Shown: piece by piece, positions 27,437-35,608 of the stretch
Position numbering within the stretch: position 1 is the stretch's first letter
Layout: every line of letters begins with the position of its first letter
Source: Acidobacteriota bacterium
Lineage (GTDB): Bacteria; Acidobacteriota; Vicinamibacteria; Vicinamibacterales; UBA2999
Direction: 5' to 3'
Length of the DNA: 41,788 nt
NCBI GenBank assembly: GCA_013140775.1
Contig: JABFSA010000123.1
Location: forward strand, 1-41,788
Position numbers and translations under genes: made by a program
Notes under the pieces: model-generated
The model's input: the letters and a program-made list of their open reading frames with translations, nothing else
Told to the model about the DNA's origin: nothing
Databases searched by the model: none

Positions 27437-27700
27437 ATGACCGGGCATCGCACCACGAAGTTACCGAGCGGCAGCTCGTTCGTCATCACCGTGCGAGCGA
27501 AACCTCGCTCCTCGGTCAGCTCGCTCGAGTCTGATGACTCCGGCACCTGGACCGCTCGCCTTCGTTCCTCTCCGGTCGATGGTAAGGGGAACACGGAGCT
27601 GGTGGGCTTGATCGCCAGGCACTTTGGCTGTCCCAGGTCCTCAGTGGCGATCGTCTCCGGCGCTACAGCGCGCCTGAAGCTCATCAAGATCTCATCATGA
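27437..27700 (+). CDS. DUF167 (YggU-like) protein
   Basis: 87 residues. The pattern VRAKPRSS... DGKGNTELVGLIARHF... SSVAIVSGATARLKLIKI is typical of the DUF167/YggU family, a small alpha-beta fold of unknown function. Length is normal. Its stop overlaps the next start (ATGA), so it is translated together with the GNAT gene. Confidence 0.88.
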   Translation: MTGHRTTKLPSGSSFVITVRAKPRSSVSSLESDDSGTWTARLRSSPVDGKGNTELVGLIARHFGCPRSSVAIVSGATARLKLIKISS

Positions 27701-28191
27701 TTCGAGATGCTACCGACTCTGATCTCGAGGCAATTGTCGCGATCTACAACGCGGCAATTCCCGGCCGCATGGCGACCGCTGACACGGAACCAATCTCCGT
27801 GGAGTCCCGCCTGGCGTGGCTACGTGATCGAGACTTCTCGCGGTATCCGCTGTGGGTCACTGAGCGCGATGGTCAGGTGGTTGGATGGCTGAGCTTCGGC
27901 CGGTTCTACGGCCGGCCTGCTTACGCGGCGACGGCTGAAGTCAGCATCTACGTCGATCCTCAGGCCCAACGGGGCGGGATCGCCGCTGGTCTCATGGCTC
28001 ACGCGCTTGCAGAGGCGCCTCGACTCGGCTTGACGACGTTCCTGGGGTTCATCTTTGCGCACAATGCGCCCAGCGTGTCCCTGTGCCAGAAGTTCGGCTT
28101 TGAAGAGTGGGGCCGCCTGCCTCGTGTGGCGCTCCTGGATGGCGTTCAGAGAGATCTATTGATTCTCGGACGACGGGTCGGAGCGGCCTGA
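27697..28191 (+). CDS. GNAT N-acetyltransferase, phosphinothricin-acetyltransferase-like
   Basis: 164 residues, starting in the ATGA overlap with DUF167. The N-terminus (IRDATDSDLEAIVAIYNAAI) and the acetyl-CoA binding motif (VDPQAQRGGIAAGLMAHAL; the usual Q/RxxGxG/A is represented by QRGGIA) fit the Pat/MnaT/YncA branch of GNAT enzymes, which acetylate amino groups of phosphinothricin, methionine sulfone or related amino acids. The native substrate is unknown. Confidence 0.9.
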   Translation: MIRDATDSDLEAIVAIYNAAIPGRMATADTEPISVESRLAWLRDRDFSRYPLWVTERDGQVVGWLSFGRFYGRPAYAATAEVSIYVDPQAQRGGIAAGLMAHALAEAPRLGLTTFLGFIFAHNAPSVSLCQKFGFEEWGRLPRVALLDGVQRDLLILGRRVGAA

Positions 28192-28216
28192 GACCCTTCG
28201 CCTTAAGGAGAAGGAC

Positions 28217-28771
28217 GTGACGATCGCGAATGTTCTGAGCGGATCACGTTTGGTCATTGCGCCGCTTCTTCTCTTTGCGGCCTGGTCGGGTTATACCCGC
28301 CTGTTTCTATCCTCGCTGGTCATTGCGCTCGCCACTGATGCGGTCGATGGATGGGTCTCGCGCCGATTGAATCAGACCTCCGAACTCGGGACGAAGCTCG
28401 ACAGCTGGGGCGACCTGGCACTCTGTTTCTGCGTGCCACTGGGCGTGTGGTGGCTCTGGCCAGATCTTGTCCGGCGTGAGTCGCTCTTTGTGATGGCCGT
28501 GCTCGCGAGCTACACCATTCCTGGATTGTTTGGTCTCATCAAGTACCGCCGCATTCCCAGCTATCACACGAGGATCGCAAAGATTGCCGCGGTGCTCATG
28601 GGTCCGAGCGCTCTGATCCTTTTCCTTGGTGGGCCAGCCTGGCCATTTCACCTGTCCACCCTGGTCGTGATTGTTGAAGCCCTGGAAGAGATAGCCATGA
28701 CAGCATTGCTGCCTCGGTGGCGCAGCAACGTGTCGGGGTTGGCAGCGGCCCTCGCGATTCGTTCCGAGTAG
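28217..28771 (+). CDS. CDP-alcohol phosphatidyltransferase, PgsA-like membrane enzyme
   Basis: 184 residues from a GTG preceded by AAGGAG. The catalytic motif of the family, D-x2-DG-x2-AR-x8-G-x3-D-x3-D, is present as DAVDGWVSRRLNQTSELG followed by TKLDSWGD (serine replaces alanine). Several hydrophobic segments indicate an inner-membrane enzyme transferring a phosphatidyl group from CDP-diacylglycerol to an alcohol. PgsA-type activity (glycerol-3-phosphate) is one possibility; inositol or other acceptors cannot be excluded. Confidence 0.85.
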   Translation: MTIANVLSGSRLVIAPLLLFAAWSGYTRLFLSSLVIALATDAVDGWVSRRLNQTSELGTKLDSWGDLALCFCVPLGVWWLWPDLVRRESLFVMAVLASYTIPGLFGLIKYRRIPSYHTRIAKIAAVLMGPSALILFLGGPAWPFHLSTLVVIVEALEEIAMTALLPRWRSNVSGLAAALAIRSE

Positions 28772-28781
28772 GAGGATTCAC

Positions 28782-29204
28782 ATGGCGCAGTCCTATCGCA
28801 CCCCTTCCGACATCCACCCCAGTCTGACCTATGCCGACGCTCCGGCGGCCATCGAATGGTTGTGCCGTGCCTTCGGCTTCACCAAACAGTTCGTCGTCCC
28901 TGGGCCGAACAATCGCGTCGAGCACTCCGAGCTGAGTTTCGGGACAGGTGTCGTGATGATCAGCTCACCGAAGCCTGAGCACGGATGGGTCAGCCCGAAG
29001 GATCTGCCGGGCTCAGCCCACGCGCTGAGCATTTACGTGGACGATCCAGACGCTCACTACGCCGTTGCGATTGCCGCCGGAGCCACGGTCACGCGAGCGT
29101 TGCAGACCGAAGACTACGGCGCCCGTGGATATATGGTTCGAGATCCCGAAGGCCATACTTGGTACTTCGGGAACTACCGGCCAGGCGAGCACTGGCAGGC
29201 GTAA
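28782..29204 (+). CDS. VOC family protein, PhnB-like
   Basis: 140 residues with GGAGG before the ATG. The sequence (HPSLTYADAPAAIEWLCRAFGF, HALSIYVDDPDAHYAVAIAAGA, DPEGHTWYFGNY) matches the PhnB/glyoxalase-like group of VOC proteins. It is the last gene of the run that starts with the rhodanese. Substrate unknown. Confidence 0.88.
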   Translation: MAQSYRTPSDIHPSLTYADAPAAIEWLCRAFGFTKQFVVPGPNNRVEHSELSFGTGVVMISSPKPEHGWVSPKDLPGSAHALSIYVDDPDAHYAVAIAAGATVTRALQTEDYGARGYMVRDPEGHTWYFGNYRPGEHWQA

Positions 29205-29218
29205 TAGCGCCACCCGCT

Positions 29219-29227
29219 TGCTATCAT
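29219..29227 (+). promoter_or_regulatory. Possible extended -10 promoter element
   Basis: TGCTATCAT fits an extended -10 about 109 bases before the GTG at 29336. It lies in the gap after the VOC gene stop at 29204. No convincing -35. By-eye call. Confidence 0.3.
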
Positions 29228-29335
29228 GTTGCGCAACACGGCTGCCACAGACCCGGCTGAAGAACACCGCGGCAAGCGCTGCACGGCGGGACTCGAATAC
29301 GCTCTCTCAGCGTTCGGCGGCGTCGGAGGTGTTTC

Positions 29336-29857
29336 GTGAGGGTCGGAATTCTCATGATCGCGGCGCTCGCAGCGGCGTGCGCCGGTGGCGATAGTCCCAC
29401 GTCGCCAAGCGGCCAACAGGAAAACTTTGCCTGGACTGTCAACGGCCAGTCCTTCACCGCGTCCTCCAACGGCAGGGGCGCGCTTCGCGCCGGAGCTGTT
29501 CTCTCTCTGACGGGCGGCAACTGCAGTGCAGGGGCGATCATCAACCTGAACGTTCCGAGTCTGGCGCCCGGAACTTACAACGTGGGCCCCAATGCTGTGA
29601 ATGTGACCTGGACACCGGATGCGCGCACGGGCAGCGCCGCCAACGAGGCATGGCACGCGCCAGCAATTCCACGCGTTGTCAACAACGTGCTCGTCGCCGG
29701 CGGAAGCGGGTCCGTGACGATCTCGAGTATTTCATCCGAGTGGGTTTCCGGAACGTTCACCGCAGAGGCCGTGGCGGGTCCGACCAATCGCGAAACCGGA
29801 GCCCGGATGATTCAAGGCAGCTTCGAGCTGTCGTTCCGGGAGAGAACCATCTGCTGA
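29336..29857 (+). CDS. Small lipoprotein of unknown function
   Basis: 173 residues from a GTG with GGAGG upstream. A short signal peptide ends in a lipobox (LAAAC, lipidated cysteine at residue 15). The mature protein is beta-rich with FAWTVNGQSFTASS, resembling the DUF6252-like lipoproteins with a WxVNGxxF pattern seen in Bacteroidota and Acidobacteria. Function unknown. Confidence 0.8.
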   Translation: MRVGILMIAALAAACAGGDSPTSPSGQQENFAWTVNGQSFTASSNGRGALRAGAVLSLTGGNCSAGAIINLNVPSLAPGTYNVGPNAVNVTWTPDARTGSAANEAWHAPAIPRVVNNVLVAGGSGSVTISSISSEWVSGTFTAEAVAGPTNRETGARMIQGSFELSFRERTIC

Positions 29858-29936
29858 ACGAGCCGCAGAGAGGCGGTCCCTTGTCGTCGCGTCACCCCCA
29901 GCGCCGCTGATCGCGGCCAATCTTCAGGAGGCATGG

Positions 29937-31286
29937 ATGGTCGGAGTGCTGCGTGTTTTGGTCTTCGTGTTATGTGCAAGCGCGCTTACCAGTACGGCGT
30001 CGGCTCAGAACTGGTCGTTCGATGCAAGGAAGGTCGGCATGGGCTCCCCGACAGGCGGGGAAAACCTCGGGTCCAAGATGATCGAGGAAGAGCGTCAATA
30101 CCGTTCCATCGTCCTGCCCTTCGGTCTTATTCAGGTGATCAGGGACATGGATAGGATGAACCCCTCGAAAGACGAGTTCGATCTTGTCCGGACCATTGAG
30201 TACGCTGCCTCGCCGCTTCACTACACGATCGGCCGCGACAGCAGCGACTCGAAGGCTGACGATTTCATCACCGACATCGGGAATGGTGAGCTCAGCCGCG
30301 ATCTCAACGACTACAAGGGATTCATCCCAGTCAACCAGCCTGTCGCGGAGGGGCTCTCGGCGCCCACCTGGGGCAAGACCTTCCGACTCACCGAAGGTGC
30401 CGGGGGATCTTTCCAGGGGCTTTATGTCGGAGCGGGCCCGTATGTCTCGATGCGGACTGCACCCGTGATCGACGAGCAACTGATCAACATTCTCGGAACC
30501 GACGCGCCCATGTACATACCCAACGCGCAGTTGACCGCGCAGGACGCGACGCAGGGGCAGATCGCGATGGCCATCGCCGGCGGTTATCGTGGAAGGATCG
30601 CGCTTGCGGGAATCGGCGGAGGCAGCAACCGGGACGGGTTGTATCTGGCCGCGAACTACAACTACCTGCATGGATTCCGGTATGAGGACTTCGATTTTCG
30701 TCTGCGGATGGACACGGACCGTTTTGGCCTGTTGACCGTCAATCCTGCGCTGCCGCCGCCGCTCTTTGTGTCGCGAACGACTGCAGAGTCTGGTAGCGGA
30801 ATGGCGATCGATGTCGGCCTCGGCGTGGTGATGAACAACTGGGAACTGGGTCTGGGTGCGAGCGGGATTGGCAACCGGATCGAGTGGACGGATGCCGAGC
30901 AGACGGTTTACTTCCACACCAATCTCCTGGACGGAAGCGGCGATCTCACGGAGGGAGCGACGGTTCCAGTCGGTGACGTCCGTGTGGAGCTGCCAGTGGG
31001 CTACAAAGCGAACATCGGGTACGACGTGGACCGCTGGGCGGCGATGGCCGAGTTCGGCCACGGATTTCAGGGCAATTCCTTCCGTGGCGGCGGTGAGCTT
31101 CGGATGGGCGTGTTCGAACTGCGCGCCGGAGCTTCGTTTTCGCGAGAGATCTGGAACCCGGCCGGCGGGCTCGGCATCAACCTCACCCAGGGATTGGGAC
31201 TCGATGTGGCCGTCTACTCGAACACCGCAAACGTCGAACGCGAGCGTCGCCCGGCACTGGCATTCTCGCTCCGCTTCAACCGCTGA
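29937..31286 (+). CDS. Probable outer-membrane beta-barrel protein
   Basis: 449 residues, start ATG with AGGAG upstream. A signal peptide (to about residue 24, ending ASAQ) is followed by a glycine-rich, alternating-strand sequence that ends with an outer-membrane-type C-terminus (LAFSLRFNR). No conserved domain recognised by eye; it resembles TraF/PorV-like or autotransporter-barrel proteins only in general. Probably a channel or structural outer-membrane protein. It lies convergent to the small membrane gene at 31324. Confidence 0.7.
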   Translation: MVGVLRVLVFVLCASALTSTASAQNWSFDARKVGMGSPTGGENLGSKMIEEERQYRSIVLPFGLIQVIRDMDRMNPSKDEFDLVRTIEYAASPLHYTIGRDSSDSKADDFITDIGNGELSRDLNDYKGFIPVNQPVAEGLSAPTWGKTFRLTEGAGGSFQGLYVGAGPYVSMRTAPVIDEQLINILGTDAPMYIPNAQLTAQDATQGQIAMAIAGGYRGRIALAGIGGGSNRDGLYLAANYNYLHGFRYEDFDFRLRMDTDRFGLLTVNPALPPPLFVSRTTAESGSGMAIDVGLGVVMNNWELGLGASGIGNRIEWTDAEQTVYFHTNLLDGSGDLTEGATVPVGDVRVELPVGYKANIGYDVDRWAAMAEFGHGFQGNSFRGGGELRMGVFELRAGASFSREIWNPAGGLGINLTQGLGLDVAVYSNTANVERERRPALAFSLRFNR

Positions 31287-31323
31287 TGACTGGACGGGTG
31301 GGGAAAGTCATCGCTACCCGTCG

Positions 31324-31617
31324 TCAACTCAGCGTGAAGAAGAACCAGGCCAGGGCGCTCAGCAGGAGACCGTTGAGACCGAAGGCGCACCGGGCCAACC
31401 ACGATCGACGATCGAAGTACCAGGCGAGCGCTCCGAGCGCCGTCCCAATGAGAAGCAATGCGAGCGTCCAACCGAGCAGAAAGCCGAGCGCGTTGAATCC
31501 GTAGAAGTCGTCTCGAAACGTGAAGAACCTCAGCCGCACGAGGGCAACCAGCAGTGGCACACCTGCCGGCGCCGCGAGAGCCAGCGTGGCGAGCACTTGT
31601 CCGCGTCTGGTGTTCAT
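31324..31617 (-). CDS. Small membrane protein with three predicted transmembrane segments
   Basis: 97 residues with three hydrophobic helices (VLATLALAAPAGVPLLVALV; NALGFLLGWTLALLLIGTALGAL; CAFGLNGLLLSALAWFFF). No family recognised. Its start codon lies only 11 bases from the ATG of the divergent methyltransferase gene, which leaves no room for promoters if both starts are correct. Confidence 0.65.
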   Translation of the reverse strand: MNTRRGQVLATLALAAPAGVPLLVALVRLRFFTFRDDFYGFNALGFLLGWTLALLLIGTALGALAWYFDRRSWLARCAFGLNGLLLSALAWFFFTLS

Positions 31618-31628
31618 GTGGGAATGCT

Positions 31629-32297
31629 ATGGCTAAATCGCATATTCGTACCTTGCCTTCGCTCGAGTTGAAGGGCCACGAGTCATCCCGGTCCGGTGGT
31701 CCTGATCATCCAATGCGGGCGGCGACGAGGCGCGCGGCCGGCCTCGATAACGACGGCTGGACCAGTGGGCTCCGAGACGAGGTAGGGAAATACTTCGATG
31801 GTCTCTCGGGCGAGTGGCAGACACGGACGACCCCCGAGCGGATAGCTATTGTCGAAGACGCGCTTGACCGTGGATGTGGCGCTGTTGGCAAACCTGACGG
31901 TCTCGCGGTCGAGCTGGGTAGTGGCACCGGCGCGTACTCGGGTCTGCTTGCTAAACGCTTCGGCAAGGTTGTGTCGCTCGATCTCTCGATGGCCATGCTG
32001 CGACTGGCGCCAACTGGTCCCGCCAGTCGTGTTCAGGCTGATGGCTCGGCCTTGCCTTTTCGAGATGGGAACGCTGCGGCGATCATCCTGATCAATGCGT
32101 TTCTCTTTCCCCTCGAGGTAGCGCGCGTACTCGGGCCTGATGGCGTGGTTGTCTGGGTGAACAGCAGTGGCGAGCACACGCCAATCTATCTGTCGGTCGA
32201 TGACCTTGTCGCCGCCTTGCCGGGTGACTGGACCGGTGTTGCGAGCCAGGCCGGCGAAGGCAGCTGGTGCGTGCTTCGCCGAGCGTCAGCTGTCTGA
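31629..32297 (+). CDS. SAM-dependent methyltransferase
   Basis: 222 residues from the ATG at 31629. The class I methyltransferase motif I is clear (AVELGSGTGAYSGLLAKRF), followed by VVSLDLSMAMLRLA and ALPFRDGNAAAIILINAF, the acidic and post-I motifs. Substrate unknown; it resembles UbiE/COQ5-like small-molecule methyltransferases. The start could instead be the ATG at 31713, because conserved sequence begins only after about residue 45 and this would leave space for divergent promoters. Confidence 0.82.
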   Translation: MAKSHIRTLPSLELKGHESSRSGGPDHPMRAATRRAAGLDNDGWTSGLRDEVGKYFDGLSGEWQTRTTPERIAIVEDALDRGCGAVGKPDGLAVELGSGTGAYSGLLAKRFGKVVSLDLSMAMLRLAPTGPASRVQADGSALPFRDGNAAAIILINAFLFPLEVARVLGPDGVVVWVNSSGEHTPIYLSVDDLVAALPGDWTGVASQAGEGSWCVLRRASAV

Positions 32298-32312
32298 GCG
32301 GCACCGATCGGC

Positions 32313-33047
32313 ATGACTTCAACGAACGCCAGGTTCTACGACGAGTTCGCCGAGTGGTGGCCACTCTTCTCACCTCCCGAGGAGTATGTGGAGGAAGCCG
32401 CCGACTTGCTGGAACTCTTCAAGCGATCTTCATCTTCAGACGCGAAGACCCTTCTTGAACTCGGTTGCGGTGGCGGTAGTCTCGCAAGCCATCTCAAGTC
32501 CCACTTCACCCTCACACTGACGGACCGCTCGCCCGGCATGCTCGCGGTAAGCCAGCGGCTCAACCCTGAGTCTGAACATGTCGAAGGAGACATGCGAACC
32601 CTCCGGCTCGGCCGGACGTTCGATGTGGTGCTGATTCACGACGCGATCATGTACGCGACATCGCCTGCCGATGCCCGGGCTGCGCTGACGACGGCGGCCA
32701 TGCATTGCCGATCGAACGGCATCGTTTGTGTTCTGCCGGACGTCGTGCGCGAGACCTTCGAACCGGGAACCGACGAAGGAGGTCACGACGCGCCAGACGG
32801 TCGAGGCCTCAGATATCTCGAGTGGACGTGGGACCCGAATCCAGACGACGAGACGTACGCGGTGGACTACGCCTTTTTGCTTCGCGACGCGGCGGGCGAT
32901 GTGCAGGTCGTGCACGATCGGCACGTGGAAGGACTCTTTCCGCGCGATTCGTGGCTGCGCTGGTTCAGGGAGGCAGGGTTGTCGCCCGAATGTTCGATCG
33001 ACCGCTGGGGCCGGACTGTTTTCATTGCCAGGCCAGGACGGCAATGA
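32313..33047 (+). CDS. Class I SAM-dependent methyltransferase
   Basis: 244 residues. The N-terminus (ARFYDEFAEWWPLF) and motif I (LLELGCGGGSLASHL), with the SPGMLAVSQRLNPE and VEGDMRTLRLGRTFDVV segments, are typical of small-molecule methyltransferases of the Methyltransf_25 type. It follows the other methyltransferase by 15 bases, so the two may act on the same molecule in sequence; unproven. Confidence 0.9.
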   Translation: MTSTNARFYDEFAEWWPLFSPPEEYVEEAADLLELFKRSSSSDAKTLLELGCGGGSLASHLKSHFTLTLTDRSPGMLAVSQRLNPESEHVEGDMRTLRLGRTFDVVLIHDAIMYATSPADARAALTTAAMHCRSNGIVCVLPDVVRETFEPGTDEGGHDAPDGRGLRYLEWTWDPNPDDETYAVDYAFLLRDAAGDVQVVHDRHVEGLFPRDSWLRWFREAGLSPECSIDRWGRTVFIARPGRQ

Positions 33048-33123
33048 TCACCTATACTCCTCGTCATTCACCCGCGTCGTGTCAGGGGTGGCGACGCTTT
33101 TTCTTGTGAGAAAGGAATCTCCG

Positions 33124-33612
33124 ATGCGCGCATCAATCGTGTTCATTACCGGGTTGCTCGTGGGTGTAGGACTTACCACCGTTGCGGCTCAGCGCAGCAA
33201 TACTCCCAACACCGGACTCGTGCAGGTGAATCACATCGGCATGAACGTTCCAGATCTCAACAAGGCTGTCGAGTTCTACACAAAGACAATGGGTTTCCCC
33301 GAAGCGTTCAGGGTCAACGACCCCGCGACGGGTCAGGCGCGACTCGTGTACGTGCAGGTAAGCCAGAACACGTTCTTCGAGATTCAGCCTCGCGCGGACG
33401 CTCCTGCGGCCATCAACCACGTCGGTATCCACGTCGAGAACATGGCGGCTGCGACCGAGATGTTCAAACAGCGTGGGGTGAACATCGCCGAGATTCGCAA
33501 GAGCGATACCGGTGCGGTGCTGAACAACGTTACCGATCCCAATGGCATTCGCATCGAGCTTGCCGAGCTCGGTCCCGAGTCGATGCATCGTCAGGCCATG
33601 AACAGGTGGTAG
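33124..33612 (+). CDS. Exported VOC-family protein
   Basis: 162 residues from the ATG at 33124 (AAAGGAA upstream). It carries a signal peptide (IVFITGLLVGVGLTTVAAQ), unusual for this mostly cytoplasmic family. The rest is one VOC domain: NHIGMNVPDLNKAVEFYTKTMGF and NHVGIHVENMAAATEMFKQRG, ending VTDPNGIRIELAEL, with histidine and glutamate at likely metal-binding positions. Periplasmic role unknown. Confidence 0.88.
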   Translation: MRASIVFITGLLVGVGLTTVAAQRSNTPNTGLVQVNHIGMNVPDLNKAVEFYTKTMGFPEAFRVNDPATGQARLVYVQVSQNTFFEIQPRADAPAAINHVGIHVENMAAATEMFKQRGVNIAEIRKSDTGAVLNNVTDPNGIRIELAELGPESMHRQAMNRW

Positions 33613-33642
33613 CAGTCTGAAGGTGACAGCGAGGATCGCCTG

Positions 33643-34287
33643 ATGTTTGTAGGCCACCTCGCTGTCGCTCTTGCGGCCAAACGGACAACGCCAGCCGTGC
33701 CGCTCGGCACGGCTGTGGCCGCGGCTTTCGGTCTCGATTTGTTGTGGCCGATATTCCTGCTGCTGGGTTTCGAGTCCGTCCGTATCCACCCTGGTGACAC
33801 GGCATTCACACATCTTTCTTTCGACTCATATCCCTGGAGCCACAGCCTCGCGGCCGTCGTGGGCTGGTCAATTCTCGCGGGATGCGCGATGCGTGTCGCT
33901 CATAGGTCGTTGCGCGTCTGCGCCATCGTCGGTGGGCTCGTGCTGAGCCACTGGATCCTGGACTTCCTCACCCATCGTCCCGATCTCCCTCTGTGGCCTG
34001 GCGGACCGGTTGTTGGTCTCGGGCTGTGGTACTCGATACCGGGAACACTCATCGTCGAGGGCGGGTTACTGGCAGCGTGTCTGTGGATCTATGTGCGAGG
34101 CAGCGCGCCGCGAGACCGGACTGGTCGCTGGGCGCTGGTCGCGCTCGTCGCCTTGACTCTGTTGATCTGGTCTTCGCAGCCCTGGTCGCCGCCGCCCCCG
34201 AGTTCGGAGGCGGTGGCATGGGGCGCATTGATTCTGTGGCTTCTACCGCCGTGGGCGCGGTGGATCGATCAGCATCGCCGCGGGTAA
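33643..34287 (+). CDS. Integral membrane protein, YdjM-like putative metal-dependent hydrolase
   Basis: 214 residues with five to six hydrophobic segments and scattered conserved histidines (MFVGHLAVALAAKR, YPWSHSLAAVVGW, SHWILDFLTHRPD). These are features of the LexA-binding/YdjM (PF04307-like) inner-membrane putative hydrolases. Catalytic function in that family is unproven. ATG with GAGGA upstream. Followed by copy B of the dispersed repeat. Confidence 0.7.
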   Translation: MFVGHLAVALAAKRTTPAVPLGTAVAAAFGLDLLWPIFLLLGFESVRIHPGDTAFTHLSFDSYPWSHSLAAVVGWSILAGCAMRVAHRSLRVCAIVGGLVLSHWILDFLTHRPDLPLWPGGPVVGLGLWYSIPGTLIVEGGLLAACLWIYVRGSAPRDRTGRWALVALVALTLLIWSSQPWSPPPPSSEAVAWGALILWLLPPWARWIDQHRRG

Positions 34288-34290
34288 GAC

Positions 34291-34361
34291 GGCGCCGGGT
34301 CCGCTTCGCCCCTCGACCAGCCTCGGGACGCCCTGAGCATGCCGAAGTGCGCGGGACCCGG
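34291..34361 (-). repeat. Approximately 70-bp dispersed intergenic repeat, copy B
   Basis: Read on the minus strand it has CTTCGGCATGCTCAGGGCG followed by TCCCGAGG, and matches copy A at 4872-4940 over nearly its whole length. It lies between two convergent genes (stops at 34287 and 34389), a place where a hairpin terminator would serve. Confidence 0.7.
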
Positions 34362-34388
34362 CTACGAACTCGATTGGTGATCTCGACG

Positions 34389-35354
34389 CTACTGGGCGCG
34401 TCGTCTCCAACGGCGCAGTCCCGTCGCGAGACCGCCAGCGCCGAGCAGAAGGAGCGTCGCGGGTTCGGGGACGGCTTCGACGCCCTCGATGGTGTAACGC
34501 GCGTTCGATGCCGACGAGAACGTGGCATCGAGGATGGGGTTGCCGAACTGGTCGTATGGCGTCAGCCCGGTGATTTTCAGCGTACTGAAGAAATCCGCGC
34601 TACCAGCGCCGATGTCGTTCTGTGGCGTGAAGACAAACCCGAATTCGCAAACGTCCCCCACGACACAGGGCCTGAAGGTGCCCACTGCCGCCGCCGAAAA
34701 CAGGTTATACCTGAAGGCTTCGCCCCAAATTATCGGGAAAGCGACGCTGATGGCTTCGTTAACCGGGCCTTCATCGAAGAACGTGAAGAACTGACCATCA
34801 TCGCCGATACTCGAGCTCACCTCAACAACAAGCAGGGCACCAGCAAGCGCGCTGCCGCTCGCGGAGATCAGCCCGTCGAAATTGAGATCGACCTGAAATG
34901 ACCCTGCGGTACCATTCAGTCCGGTCTTCGAGACCGTGATCTCATCAGTGGACTGGGCACCTGCTGCGACCACGCGATACCCGGGCGATGCCAAGCCAGT
35001 GAGATCGTACTCTGCGGCCGCGCGCAATTGAAGCTCCCCGAACGAGACCAGGTTCGCGGCGGCGGAGACGGTGAAAAGCTCACCAGTGGATCCGTACACC
35101 TCGTCGAGGGTTACCAGTCCGTAGCCCCGACTCACGTTCCCAGGATCAGGAATTGGGCCCCACAGTTCGATATCCACAGGGTCGTCAGCGGTAAGACACG
35201 AACCGGGCGTGTAGGGATCGCAGCCGGTGTTGACGCTGATGTTCGTTTCAAGCGAGAACGAAGCCGCCATGGCTGAGTCGGGGGATCCGATGCACATCGC
35301 ACCTGCGAGGAACGCAAACCCGGCCAGGGATGACGAACTGCGTGTCGGTGTCAT
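34389..35354 (-). CDS. PEP-CTERM-anchored secreted protein
   Basis: 321 residues. A signal peptide (ending AMAAS) and a C-terminal PEP-CTERM signal are both present: VPEPATLLLLGAGGLATG, a hydrophobic helix, and the basic tail LRRWRRR. Such proteins are sorted by exosortase and often end up in exopolysaccharide or the cell surface. The mature region is beta-rich with cysteines (CDPYTPGSC, CVVGDVC). No exosortase gene is in the window. The gene is the only large gene on the minus strand in this part. Confidence 0.93.
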   Translation of the reverse strand: MTPTRSSSSLAGFAFLAGAMCIGSPDSAMAASFSLETNISVNTGCDPYTPGSCLTADDPVDIELWGPIPDPGNVSRGYGLVTLDEVYGSTGELFTVSAAANLVSFGELQLRAAAEYDLTGLASPGYRVVAAGAQSTDEITVSKTGLNGTAGSFQVDLNFDGLISASGSALAGALLVVEVSSSIGDDGQFFTFFDEGPVNEAISVAFPIIWGEAFRYNLFSAAAVGTFRPCVVGDVCEFGFVFTPQNDIGAGSADFFSTLKITGLTPYDQFGNPILDATFSSASNARYTIEGVEAVPEPATLLLLGAGGLATGLRRWRRRAQ

Positions 35355-35608
35355 GAGGGGGGCCTCTTCGTTGTGTGTTTTCCGGCGAACGCTGCCGAGC
35401 GCCGAGCAACTGGCGTGCCGTGCCTCCCCAGGAAAAGGGCGTAGCGGACGTTGTCGTTGTCGCTGTTCAATTTAGGGGCTGTCTTCGTGTGTCGTCGATA
35501 CGCGCCGCGCAGGCGCGATGTCTCTTGGCAGGTAGACTTCAGTCAAACTCGAATGAAACCAATCAGCAATTTGCTCTTGTGTCACACGCTATTGCCGGAC
35601 GTGCAGTA
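35355..35608. other. Intergenic region before C1 cofactor operon
   Basis: 254 bases between the divergent PEP-CTERM gene and the operon starting at 35609, so it must hold promoters for both. I could not settle on -35/-10 elements; TAGACT at 35533-35538 is a weak -10 candidate for the plus strand. An open frame from 35375 runs through it in phase with the ligase gene but has no coding features. Confidence 0.5.

Noticed and set aside
31287..31323. Hairpin ACGGGT/ACCCGT between convergent genes as terminator
   Set aside because: Only 6-bp arms with a loop of about 16 bases and no T-tract.
35375..35608. N-terminal extension of the MfnD-like ligase
   Set aside because: The extension has no similarity to the family and the typical N-terminus begins at the GTG at 35609; it is also the only space for divergent promoters.
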